Source: Priapulus caudatus (lineage: Eukaryota; Priapulida; Priapulimorpha; Priapulimorphida; Priapulidae). From it: DNA of 29,652 bases. The stretch spans positions 10,750 to 40,401 of the forward strand of contig NW_014578908.1 of the NCBI RefSeq assembly GCF_000485595.1, given 5' to 3'. This document shows, piece by piece, positions 1 to 9,774 of this stretch; position 1 is the first letter of the stretch; every line of letters begins with the position of its first letter. The notes beneath the pieces are model-generated. The model was not told the origin of the DNA. It saw only the letters and a list, made by a program, of their open reading frames with translations, and did not search any database. A program made the position numbers and the translations under genes.

Positions 1-162
1 TTGGTAATTCCGAGAATGGCATGGAGAGTAAACTAAGATTGAATTTGAAAACTGAAATTGGGTATTGATTCGGAGAGGGCGAAACGAGGGGTATTCCCAC
101 AACATAGATATTCTGTGGCTGAGTTCAGAACTGGTGAAAAATCTGTTTTAAAAATATAAAAA

Positions 163-251
163 ATGCCCAGCAAAGATCGAGTTCGGAAGCGAAAGCTTCA
201 AGAAACTATCAAGGCAGCATCAAAGACTCAGAAAATTACTAGTTTGTTCAG
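163..251 (+). CDS. Exon 1 of an unrecognised basic protein
   Basis: An ATG at 163 opens 29 codons plus two bases, ending at a GT donor (AG|GTAAG) at 252. The peptide is short, strongly basic (KDRVRKRKLQ near residues 5-13) and ends KITSLF. The AG left at the donor plus the first base of the exon at 1019 makes a serine codon, and that junction continues into the frame carrying the repeated peptide of exon 2. The phase match is the main support. I do not recognise the protein. A basic N-terminus ending in such a motif occurs in nuclear and transposon-encoded proteins, but that is only suggestive. Confidence 0.4.
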
Positions 252-366
252 GTAAGATTGTGTTTTTACAGAGAAATAAGCAGTGAAATGTGTCAATTTT
301 TAATGAATATAGTCTGTGTGAAAACCTGATTTACCTACTAAGAATTACAAAACTAAAACTTTTAGT

Positions 367-975
367 TTGAAAGGCACCTAGCCTATGATGCAGAATGATA
401 TTTCAAATACGGCACATATAAATCCTATCTCATCAAAAATTTAAAAAAGAGGGCACCTTGACGGAGAAAAAGGTTTCAAGCCCCGGCCCAAGGGCAGCTT
501 TAAAACCCGATCTTTTTTTAAGAGGGCACCTTGACGGAGAAAAATTGTTGAAATAGGGCACATGAAATCCCGATCTCGCCAAAAATCATTAAAAAGAGGG
601 CACTTTGACGGAGAAAAATTATTCTAAAGCCAAATGGCACCTAAAAAACTCGATCTTGTCACAAAATTTTAAAAGAGGGCACCCTGACGGGGAAAATTTT
701 TGAAATAGGGCACCCAATCTCGCCAAAAATCTTAAAAATGAGGACACCTTGACGGAGAAAAATGTTTCAAAAAAGGGCAAAATTTTAAAAAAGTGAAAAT
801 TTTCAGAGAAAATTTTGTCTAAAGGGCACCTGAGACTCGTTTTTGTCAAAAATTTTAAAAAAGAGGGCATCTTGACGGAGAAAATGTTTCTAAAAGGGCA
901 CATGAAAACCCGATCCCCGTCACAATTAAATCTTGAAAATGGGGCACCTTGTATAATTTTGAAAGGGCACCAAAT
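367..975. repeat. Degenerate minisatellite inside the first intron
   Basis: About seven to eight imperfect units of roughly 60-120 bp. Each has a core like AGAGGGCACCTTGACGGAGA followed by an A/T-rich stretch, a second GGGCACxTGA segment and a CCCGATCTCGTCAAAAAT-like segment. Clear cores start near 455, 527, 595, 676, 739 and 864. Unit length varies and units have internal deletions, so this is an old or fast-changing array. It fills most of the intron between the exons at 163-251 and 1019-1276. Short open frames on either strand here are by-products of the repeat. Confidence 0.8.
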
Positions 976-1018
976 TTAGGGTTGTGAAAAGACATTGATA
1001 AATATATATATTTTGCAG

Positions 1019-1276
1019 CATACAGCCAGGCACCAGTCATTCCCAAGTTCCTGATCCCGTTGTTGAAAATTCTGTTGCTGATACGACGTTACTCGAAACT
1101 GGTGATGATACCAGTAGGTGTAAATTCTGTTGCTGATACTTCGCTCATCAATACTGCTGATGATGCTGTTGCTGAAACTTCAATTCTTGAAACTGCTGAT
1201 CCAATAAACACTGCTGAGGAAACCATCTATGAAGTTGTCGTTGAAAATGATACTGCTGATGCTATTGATCATTTAG
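1019..1276 (+). CDS. Exon 2, acidic protein with about 13-residue repeats (one frameshift)
   Basis: Begins after a TTTTGCAG acceptor (ends 1018) and ends before a GT donor at 1277. The frame set by exon 1 reads IQPGTSHSQ, then an acidic repeat (ENSVADTTLLETGDD). About 50 bp on, the same repeat resumes one frame over (VNSVADTSLINTADD, AVAETSILETADP, INTAEE). A 1-2 base indel between about 1105 and 1125 must therefore break the frame. The unit is about 13 residues (39 bp). Function unknown; the composition suggests a disordered acidic linker. Its donor phase also matches the pogo-like exon starting at 1639, so these exons may form one transcript. Confidence 0.4.
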
Positions 1277-1638
1277 GTAATTATTTAAACTTATTTTGAA
1301 TAATATTCTCTGATTGATGTAGCAGGATGTTGGAATTTAATCAAATATGGATATGTGTTTTGATAGTCACAGTGATCTTACTGATAATATATACTTGACG
1401 TCACATTCTGATTGCCGCCCATAAAGTATTAAATTACGCCTTCATGCAGTTCTACCACTCCCTATGTAAATATTGCTTAAAACGCATACAATAGGCATTA
1501 AATTATGCATTATTTAGAGTACTTCATACTTTAGGGATGACCCCTAGCTTGATTAGCCTAATTGATAGTAATAGATATCTGATTGAGGTAGCTAGAAGTA
1601 CAATTGTATTAGAGATTAATGTCGTCAATCTTTATCAG
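1277..1638. other. Putative intron, no gene seen
   Basis: A/T-rich non-coding sequence between a GT donor at 1277 and a TTTATCAG acceptor ending at 1638. I see no conserved peptide, repeat or structural signal in it. Confidence 0.4.
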
Positions 1639-3092
1639 GTACACTAACAATTGACTTGAAAATTTGACCACATCACATTTGGAACCTGGATGAAACTGGG
1701 GTTAAAACTGTCCAAGGCACTTCGAAGATTCTGTCTCAAAAGGGTCTAAAACAAGTAGGGCAGATTACCTCGGCAGAAAGGGGTGTGCTAGTTACGATGT
1801 GCTGTTGTGTCAATGCAATCGGTGCAGCACTACCACCGGCTTACCTATTCCCACGGGTCAACTTTAAGGACCACATGCTAACCGGTGCCCCAAATGAAAG
1901 TCTGGGTCTTGCCACACTTTCTGGGTGGATGAACAGTGAGCTGTTTCCTGTTGTTCTAAAGCATTTCATTAAGCATATGAATGTTTCCAAGGACAAACCA
2001 GCAATCCTTGTGATGGACAATCACGAAAGTCACGTCACATTGGAGACAATTGACACGGCCAGGGAAAATGGTTTGATCATCCTCAGTTTCCCTCCCCATT
2101 GCAGCCACCGAATGCAACCATTGGATGTTAGCGTTTACGGACCATTTAATCGATACTACAATCAGGCGTGCACGGACTGGATGCTTAGCCACCCAGGGCG
2201 GGGACTTACCATTTATGACATTGCTGCCATTAGTGGTCACGCCTATTATAGAGCATTCATTCCTGCCACCATCCAAGCAGGCTTTCGCAAGGCTGGCATT
2301 TATCCAGTAAATCGTGAAATCTTCACAGATGATCTCATGCTACCGTCTGCCCCAACCGATAGGGAGGAAGATCCTTTTCGAGACATGCCAGACGAGGGTC
2401 CATGTGAGCAAGCTGATGACGAGGCAACTGAACCAAATGTTGCACCTAAGCCTAGACATGCACGAGAACAACAGCTATCAACCTCAACTGAAGCGTCAAC
2501 ACCAAAGTCTCCCGAGGATATAAGACCCTATCCTAAAGCGGCTCCCAGGAAGGAGAAGACACGGCGGGGCAAAGCCAAAAATAGTACTATTGTAACTGAC
2601 ACACCAGAAAGAGAGCGGGCTGCATTATCAGCTAAAGGAAAGAAGAAAAAGAAATCGAGTCGTCCTGTGAAACGTGCTTTAAATATTCCCAATGCTGAAC
2701 CAGAACCGGAACCGGAGCCAGAGGAATTGGTGGAAGATGAAGAAATGGACAATCTAGAAGAGCCAATTAAGTTTCAGGACAAAGATCCTGAGCTTGGGGA
2801 TTATGTTCTTGTCGAGTATGCAGGAAAAGACAAAAAGCATCATTACGTCGGAATCGTTACTCAGCTCCAAGATGAGGAAGGTGACTTTGAAGTAATGTTT
2901 CTGCGCAAATCTGCAAAACATGTAATGTCCTGTTGTTTTGTTGAACCCTACACAGAGGATATTAATTCTGTTGAGGAGGTATCCATTTTGGGGGTTCTAC
3001 CTCAGCCAATGAGCACCATTACCAACACCACAAAGAGGCGCAAGGGAATAATTCAGTTCAATCTCAACTTAAATGGCTATAATATGGATTAG
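1639..3092 (+). pseudogene. Pogo-like (Tc1/mariner superfamily) DDE transposase, catalytic part
   Basis: A cut-and-paste transposase catalytic domain of the DDE_1 (pogo/Tigger/CENP-B-related) type. The frame stays open from 1668 to the TAG-ended C-terminus at 3092. Motifs: WNLDETG with the first Asp at 1689; LVMDNHESH with the second Asp at about 2016; MQPLDVSVYGP with the third Asp 36 residues later, a DD35D spacing. A lysine-rich middle with a PEPEPEPEE tract follows. The tail GDYVLVEYAGK-HHYVG resembles the C-terminal module of other animal pogo-like proteins. The N-terminal DNA-binding HTH is absent, and an in-frame TGA at 1665-1667 lies between the acceptor and the first motif, so the copy is probably dead. 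If initiation were downstream, the ATG at 1797 would omit the first Asp. Terminal repeats were not found. Confidence 0.85.
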
Positions 3093-4160
3093 GTCTACTA
3101 GCTCTTATATTTTTTAGGCACTAGAATGAATATCATTACCTTTTTCAAAACAACAAAACCTACACATTAGCTTACTGAAGAATCAGTTGGAAAAGGCAAT
3201 TATGTCATGTATTGTAACTGTAGGATGAAATCATGGAATTGATATCAGTTCTCCCACCTATACTGAGGTAGTAGCAGACCTATGACTAGACACAGGCAGT
3301 GGTCTATGTATGATGTAATTGATGACTGGAATAATAACAAAAAATGATGTTATATACCTAGATTTTCTCTGTTGTTTGTACCTAGTTTCACTGTAGAGAT
3401 CATGACCCATGGGACCCCAATGGGTGGCTCATTGGTCCCTTACCATGGGGACCAATAGGCCATTAGAGACCCTGTGACAAAAGTGGTTACCCAGGAGCGG
3501 TTGATGGAGACAGCCCTTCAATCGTTATTCCATAAATAGTCAACAACCATAGCTATATAACTATGTATTATTTGGGTCTCCAGCTGGAAAGGTTTGCGAG
3601 AGATGGCCACCAATCTTAAATGTGTCCCATAGGTCCCCAGTCTCCCCTACTTGTATTAGTCGTGTTATTACAACCCACGCCATTTGTAATTCTTGAATTT
3701 AGTTTCGTAAAGACTGGCGGAGCTTGTAGTTAATGTGTATAACAGTGCTAGTACGTGCCACACTACATTTTACTGGTTATTTAGCATACCGGGGAGTGTT
3801 CTGTTGAATGTTTTAAATATTTTCCAAGCTCACTACTGTTTTTTGATAACTGAGGCAGGCATTGTATATTGATGATTATGAGACTGTAATCACCAAGTAG
3901 TAGCGAATGTATACTTACCACTCCTCATTTTTGTGTTACAGTTTACCGCATTTACACCGAATAAACATGAGTTACCTGACAAGTGGCCATGGAGGTGTTA
4001 CACTCTTAGGTTATGCTGTTGTGAGATTCTGCGCGGTGTTTTTAGAGCGCTGCGGGAGTAGTCACAGTAAAACTGGTATATTGTAATAGGTGGCATCACA
4101 GAAACGGTGAGCTTGCAGTACGTCGATTGCATCATACCGATCGAACAGTATATCTGTTAT
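3093..4160. other. Non-coding interval, no gene recognised
   Basis: About 1.07 kb with frequent stops in all frames. A short stretch near 3405-3480 repeats CCCATGGGACC/ACCAATGG-like words in both orientations and may form a weak hairpin. I see no conserved peptide, terminal repeat or microsatellite. Confidence 0.5.
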
Positions 4161-4161
4161 T

Positions 4162-5260
4162 TTGTTACTACAAGTGCGTTCAAGGGAATCATGTCGTCCA
4201 AGCTACACATCCAGTGATTATGAAGAGAACCACCGAATTACAGGCAGAAAGCGTGTCGTTTGCGCTGACGTATCGAAGTGGCAACTTGTGCTACACGTGA
4301 GACTACATATTTTAAAGGGAGAGACATTTGCCGCTTTGGAATCACAGCTGCAAAATGCTAGATGGCTGCGATTGCAGTAGAGGCGTTTTCAATATGAGAG
4401 CAACATGAAGCTGTACGGGGATACATCTCGATTTGAAGAGTTTCCAGAAACTTTGTCAGACAGTAGGGTTAATGAAGAGTGGCCTTCGAGAGGTCTTATT
4501 CGTATGTTCATAGCGGACTTTGCAAATGTTCGAACATTATTCGAGGTAGAAATGCGTTATATTGGAGGGGAAGTATTGTCGTGCGACCATACATTCAAGG
4601 TGTCAGTAAATGTAGGAGCAACACGTACGAGTATTAGGCGATGAGAGACGCAATATGATGGGCTGTTCTGTGTTTTGAATAAAAACGGCGAATGCCTTGC
4701 ATGGCAACTCACAAAATCGGTCGGTTTTCAAAGTGTACGCGGGTTGCAAAGTAATGGCAGCGATAATTGCTGTCAGTGGAGGAAGCAAATGCAGGAAGTG
4801 TTTGGCTCAGGTGTGAGAGTACTGTTAGATTTGTTCCACGCTATGCAGCGTTTGACACGTACGATTTCACGGCGACATCCATCCATATGCACGAAGTTGC
4901 ATAGCTGATTTCCGAAATATATTTCCACATAAACAGGACAAAGGCAAAAAGGTTCGTGTAAAGCGTACACAAAAAGCGGCAACTATGATGTTGGCATTGG
5001 AGCAATTCTTGCTTCAGTACAAACATCATCGTGCACCAAGTGGGTGTGTGCTGTTGTCAGCTGCAGACATGAAAGAAATTGAGACTATCCGAAAACACAT
5101 ACGAAAAGAATGTTTGAGTGGAATTCCATGTGGAGCGGGAACGAACAGAAATGAGGCAATGCACCGCAGCTTAAATGCCAGTGCATTGGGCACACCTCAC
5201 ATATCAGTGCTGTTAGCCGTTCCGCTTTTCTACAATTTTTTTTGCATTGTGGAATGCTAA
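4162..5260 (+). pseudogene. Decayed DDE-transposase-like gene of an uncharacterised family
   Basis: One reading frame can be followed from 4162 to 4908 across a TAG (4378-4380) and two TGAs (4642-4644, 4906-4908), then resumes in another frame from about 4950 to 5260. Ordered motifs: LSCDHTFKVSVNVG, YDGLFCVLNKNG, SDNCCQWRKQMQ, LLDLFHAMQRL, IRKECLSGIPCGAGTNRNEAMHRSLN. The first Asp (CDHTF), the DNCCQW aspartate and the NRNEAMHRSLN glutamate look like a DDE-type triad, and the last motif parallels the (N)xFVEAFHNRLK motif of MULE-type transposases. From memory, similar proteins are multi-copy and uncharacterised in cnidarians and fish; I could not check this. Four or more lesions make it a pseudogene. 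It could instead be a domesticated relative that has since died. Confidence 0.6.
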
Positions 5261-5552
5261 ACACAGTCCAAAAAAGAATGCGAAAGAGTTGTTAACGGCA
5301 AGACTGTTACAGCAGAAATTGTTTAGTGCTGAAGGAGTCCATAAAAAGACGAATACACAGAATACTGATGCACAGGAGAGCCCATAGTTTGGTTTGGAGA
5401 ATCCTCTGCCTAACTAATAACGGTTCTACTCTAACACTAATCACTAGTCACTAACAGCAGTAACAGTGTTTGTGAGATACAACGTATCACAATATTGTAT
5501 ATTGTATCACAATTTTTCTAAACTAGCTGCAGTCAAAATTAGACTAGTCATT

Positions 5553-6677
5553 ATGCCGCGAGACAAAAGAACGGCTGACACACTCAGTGCTGATACCAAT
5601 AGTATCATGGAAAAGCTAGCATCACTGGAAATTAATCTAAATGATAATATGGATACACTTACCCGACGCAGATCGGAGGTTTATGACAAAAGTTCGCCAG
5701 ATCTCCTGTTGTGACAGTGACCAAGGTGATTCCCCCTATGAGGAAGCCGAGGTCACAGAGTTAGGCGTTAGCAATTCGTCTACAGCAGTTCGCCGAGTTC
5801 AAGTGAATCAGTCGCCACACCTTAACACAGTTTATGGTCACCATGTCATATGTGTGACGATTGACTCCGGCGCAGAGGTGAACATGATTCGCCGATCAGT
5901 GGCCAGACACATAGGTGCGACCATAACGGCAAGTTCTCAGGCAGCATGTCAAGCAGACGGACACTCTCAGTTGCAAGTCAACGGCGAAACGCGTATCATT
6001 CTGTCGAGAGAAAAGAAAGAATTCGTACTCGAGGCTCTTGTCGTGGAGAACATGGACGTCGATGTCGTGGCCGGTGTTCCCTTCATGGAGGCCAATGACA
6101 TCACGGTTCGGCCTGCCAGACGCCAGGTCATCCTTGACGATGGTAGCGTGTACCAGTATGGTCCAATGAAAAGGCCCTCTACCTCGCCTTCAGTACGCCG
6201 TGCGCAGAGTTATGTTCTGCATGCGCATTCGTCCACAACTACGATATGGCCAGGAGCGGATGCTGAACTTGATCTCCATGAAAGCTTAGTACCTGATGCC
6301 TCGCTCACTCTAGAGCCTCGCACGGACACTGCTGCTACCCAGTCGGTGAAGGTGTTACAGGTGTGGCCTCAACCGGGCATCATAGACAGTGTTGGCGGCA
6401 GAATTCAGTGCAAAATGGAAAAACAAAAGGGAAAAGAATGCAGTGTTAGCGGGGTGCTACAAGGCTGCTGAAGGTACCCCAGGGCTATCTGCCCACAAGC
6501 GTCGTAGACGGGGCTAGTTCTGCGAACATCCCTCAGACGACCTGTGAAAGTGTTGCTCCTCCCATTACATCGTGTGATGAGACTATGATGGAGAAGGACG
6601 ATGTTACTGCCCTGCTGCCTAGACGATCCACTCGTCAGAGGCATGCCCCCAAATACCTAGATGAGTACTCGACCTAG
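5553..6677 (+). pseudogene. Internally deleted LTR retrotransposon (protease joined to pol C-terminus)
   Basis: A short frame from the ATG at 5553 stops at 5714. An overlapping frame then runs from about 5700 to 6471 and holds a retropepsin-like aspartic protease: VTIDSGAEVNMI with the active-site Asp at 5863, then DVDVVAGVPFMEANDITVRP. This resembles Ty3/gypsy-type Pol proteins. After the WPQPGIIDSVGG segment (about 6365-6395) reverse transcriptase, RNase H and integrase should follow but are missing. Instead the sequence passes to a third frame (about 6465-6677) ending RRSTRQRHAPKYLDEY, a typical last segment of such Pol proteins. The deletion junction lies near 6400-6440. The element cannot be autonomous. 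The BEL/Pao class is less likely but not excluded. Confidence 0.7.
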
Positions 6678-7208
6678 TACATGTGTCGATTCGTCATGTG
6701 AATTGCAGTGTAGAATTAGCATAGTTATAGCCAAGGGAGCCGGAATAATGCTCTGCTGTGGCGATCAGTGAAAGGCAGCCTGCCTCTAACTGTTCAGCGT
6801 TGTTCATGTAGTATTGTATTGAATCGATTGACCGATAACGCGTACATAGTAGTTCTGTTTAGTGCCCATGTTACTTTATTATGTTCTATTTGTGTTACTT
6901 GTTAGTCAGTATAGGTCTACATAATCAGTTAGTCTATATAGTTCAGTTTACGCGCACAGTTCACGCGCATTTCATGAGGAGAAAAAGGCAGTCACGCAAG
7001 TGTTGTGTTTAGTGTTGTTACGAGAGGTGCTTATGTAGCCCGAGAGAGGGCGCTCCCTCCGCCTCTCGAATGGCGTCGTCTCTAACGAGGTGACACGCTT
7101 TGGTTTCTTGTGCCTATAGTTAGCTTGAATAAACTCTGGTTTGGTCCACTAAGAAGCTGTTCGTGTGTGTGTTACAATTAGCCACTCATCTACATTGTGG
7201 CGACGTGC
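6678..7208 (+). mobile_element. LTR-like region with poly(A) signal and primer-binding-site-like end
   Basis: Follows the pol C-terminus directly and has LTR character: non-coding, an AATAAA at 7128-7133, and ends of the form GTTACA (to 7176) or CTACA (to 7195). Four bases beyond the second candidate end, TGGCGACGTGC at 7198-7208 looks like a tRNA primer-binding site. A site there is expected after a 5' LTR, not after a 3' LTR, so either the order is rearranged or the match is chance. The left edge is not defined and I found no second copy in the window. Confidence 0.4.
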
Positions 7209-7388
7209 AAATATATACGCTGCAGCCGGTCATTGCTCTCGCGGCTCCAGTGGTGCACGCTTACACTTATATATATAGCAGGTAGGAAAGCGGGATCGCA
7301 AAATTCGCACGACGCTCGCTTGATTTCACACTTTCACAGCACGAATACACATCCAACAGCTTCCATCTTTGACTCTATGTCAAGAACA

Positions 7389-7867
7389 GTGTTCACTTGT
7401 TATAAAAACATACTGTCTCTGTTCGTTACCGAGCTGTGTCACGCGAAATCACACAAAGACTGACGAAATTCTCGCGTTCCCGAACCTTGCCCAGTAATGT
7501 AAATGGCTGTCAGAATCAGGAAACACCTACCGGCGCTCTTCGTGACCTCATTCTTGCGCCGCAACGCTGCAACGGTTTTGCAACGTTCCAATGGCGAGGC
7601 TCGTATGGGAGTTGGAAAGCAGTGCGCCGCCTGCGCGCCGCCTATAGCCCATAGACTGGCACTCGCTCCCACCTCTCGGCTTAGCTTAGTCACTCGATGG
7701 GTAATCGAGGTGGGAGCGAGTCCCAGTCTATATAGCCCTGTACTTGCAGCCATTTACATTACTGGGCAAGGTTCCCGAACGCGAGAATTTCGTCAGACTC
7801 TGTGTGATTTCGCGTGACACAGCTCGGTTACAAACAGAGACAATATGTTTTTATAACAAGTGAACAC
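7389..7867. mobile_element. Fold-back element: nested inverted repeats
   Basis: The outer arms are 7389-7509 and 7747-7867, 121 bp each and nearly perfect reverse complements with about seven mismatches. Both begin GTGTTCACTTGTTATAAAAA when read inward. A second inverted pair sits inside: 7641-7678 and 7704-7740, sharing ACTCGCTCCCACCTC and CTATAGCCC-like sequence around a loop of about 25 bp. A single strand could fold into one long hairpin with a branched middle. There is no coding content; open frames here are artefacts of the repeats. No target-site duplication is evident at the outer edges. Best described as a fold-back element or long-TIR MITE of unknown family. Confidence 0.8.
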
Positions 7868-8129
7868 AGAGAGTATCTTGCTGCACGGATACGCTGTACC
7901 GTACCGAGCTCAGGCAGATTCATGCATGGAAGACCGACAGCCAACGTCAGCCCGATAGACAGCCCGAGGCAGAACTCAGCGGCCAGCGAGTGGATATCGA
8001 GATTCCTTTCTCATTGCACTGATCGTCAATCGAAGCCAGACTACGAGAAACGCTATTTAGTTCCTAGCCTAAAAAATAATACCCATTTAATCGTAAGGTT
8101 ACAGTTACTGCAGCACATAGACTATAAAT

Positions 8130-8286
8130 CTTACTATAATTTGCCGAATGTTGTATGTATGTATGTTAATGAAAGGCTCCGTCAGTTTTGATCCAAATAG
8201 CGCCAAATTCACAGAAGAGATCGATGAATACACGGGACGGGTTCTAAACTTTACTCAGTTGAAAACGGTAAAAAAATGCTTAAAAA
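8130..8286 (+). repeat. Direct repeat copy A with (ATGT)n tract
   Basis: About 157 bp, starting CTTACTATAATTTGCCGAAT, followed by a short ATGT microsatellite, then GAAAGGCTCCGTCAGTTTTG and AATAGCGCCAAATTCACAGA. It is nearly identical to 9580-9744 in the same orientation. The copies differ by microsatellite length and a few substitutions or single-base indels, such as one extra G in ACGGGGACGG in the other copy. Confidence 0.85.
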
Positions 8287-9579
8287 CAACAACAAAAAAG
8301 GTCAATATTTGCCTGAAAATAGGGGGCGCTATATCTTTGCCTAGACTGGTACCCGTTCGCCACCTTCACTCCGGCATATATCCTTTGCTACACTGACTGT
8401 GCTGTGTAGTGACGTAGATATCGAATTATTTAACCTAGTATAAAAAACCCAGCAACACGGGTCATTAAACGTAAGCAGATTAAGTCATAGGTTATTTTAG
8501 TAACAGCCAAGGCAACAAGCGAAGGACACCAGGTCCTGCTCTCACCAGCCGCACACGCCGCACACGTGTCTCGCGCGTGACCCAACAAAAGAAGAAAAAA
8601 TATGCGACGGCAGAGAAAGTAATCACCTACACAAGGCGACACTATGAGATTTTAGTCCCTATAGAAGGACATCACACCTTGATGTCACATGCCGACTGAT
8701 GAAGATCAAACAATGAACGCCGCCGACAAATGTGAACTATGGGAAATAAGAAGAACATGAATCGACCTGCCGCGATTCCCACACCAGACTCAAGAAGCAT
8801 CCACAGCTTCTCACCTTTAGTCACCCATAAAATGTTGAAGATGACGGCACGTCTTGCACCACCATCGTCAACAAGGCCTTGACCACGCTCAGGCCATGCA
8901 TTCCTCTAGTTGTATAAATACCGAACAGTTTCGACAAGAAGATAGACACGCTTCCACGGTGCCTGACAGCTCCCGACGCTGTCAGCACACAGGTTTCGCT
9001 GATCTCACCTGCTGGACATCACAGACTGAGGACCCACCAGGACCTGCCTGTGATCTGCAGAACTCCACGCTCGAAAATAGGTACTGCATTTGTAAACCAG
9101 TCGCTATGTCTGTATGTGTCTGGTGTATAAGATATGTATTGCATCGTATTTACTGGTTGGCTTGCGTAGCCATCTATGTACTGTATGTGTTTATGATGTT
9201 GTTCATTAAAGAATAGAGTTACCGTAGCAATTCCGTGGTTATAGCATTAATTATACTGTCTGTGGCTTAAGTATTATTTGCACACGTATCTGTTGTACAC
9301 GAACCTGGTCAGACTATACGATCACACGTGCCTGTTACACGAGCTCACGAGCTACGCTATAGCTGCTAGTGTAGCGTGTGGAACTGTCGACCGGGTACCA
9401 GTCTAATCTTTGCCTTGCTAATATTTCGCCGTCTGTGAAAGTTGTGTTGTAATATGTCGCCGTTTGTCAACGTTGTGCTGCATGCACAGAGATTTTGGTA
9501 AGACCAATAATGTAAGTAGAAATAAGCATGTGATAATGAAGTTAAATGTTCAGTAGCTATTTTGGGATAGTTTTCCATA
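8287..9579. other. Interval between the two direct repeats, no gene recognised
   Basis: About 1.3 kb without a recognisable coding region. It contains a TATA-like TATAAATACC near 8913 and an ATTAAAGAA near 9206, and parts read like a promoter or poly(A) region of an old LTR. I could not find matching TG...CA ends or a target-site duplication, so no LTR is called. Confidence 0.35.
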
Positions 9580-9744
9580 CTTACTATAATTTGCCGAATG
9601 TTCTATGTATGTATGTATGTATGTTAATGAAAGGCTCCGTCAGTTTTGATCCAAATAGCGCCAAATTCACAGAAGAGATCGATGAATACACGGGGACGGG
9701 TTCTAAACTTTACTCGGTTGAAAACGGTGAAAAAGGCTTAAAAA
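9580..9744 (+). repeat. Direct repeat copy B with longer (ATGT)n tract
   Basis: About 165 bp, the second copy of 8130-8286 in the same orientation, with two extra ATGT units. It ends immediately before an A-rich stretch and the truncated piggyBac frame, so it sits at or near the piggyBac 5' breakpoint. An unknown dispersed family carrying a microsatellite is the simplest reading. Terminal repeats of a small element bounded by copies A and B is the alternative. Confidence 0.85.
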
Positions 9745-9774
9745 AGACACACACACAAAAAAGGTAAAGATTAC

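Noticed and set aside
619-1046. Minus-strand open frames of 60-94 codons
   Set aside because: They lie on the minisatellite and translate its repeated unit (VKMPSFLKFL-like), without conserved composition.
7439-7817. Open frames of about 100 codons on both strands
   Set aside because: They are mirror translations of the fold-back arms (both contain the same TREFRQ-like peptide) and carry no protein signature.
8400-9345. Possible solo LTR (TATA-like box, ATTAAA, TGTTACA-like end)
   Set aside because: No consistent TG...CA pair and no flanking duplication; kept only as an unassigned interval.
8344-9406. 13-base inverted match AGACTGGTACCCG / CGGGTACCAGTCT
   Set aside because: Matches of this length are expected several times by chance in a 30-kb window, and no terminal features accompany them.
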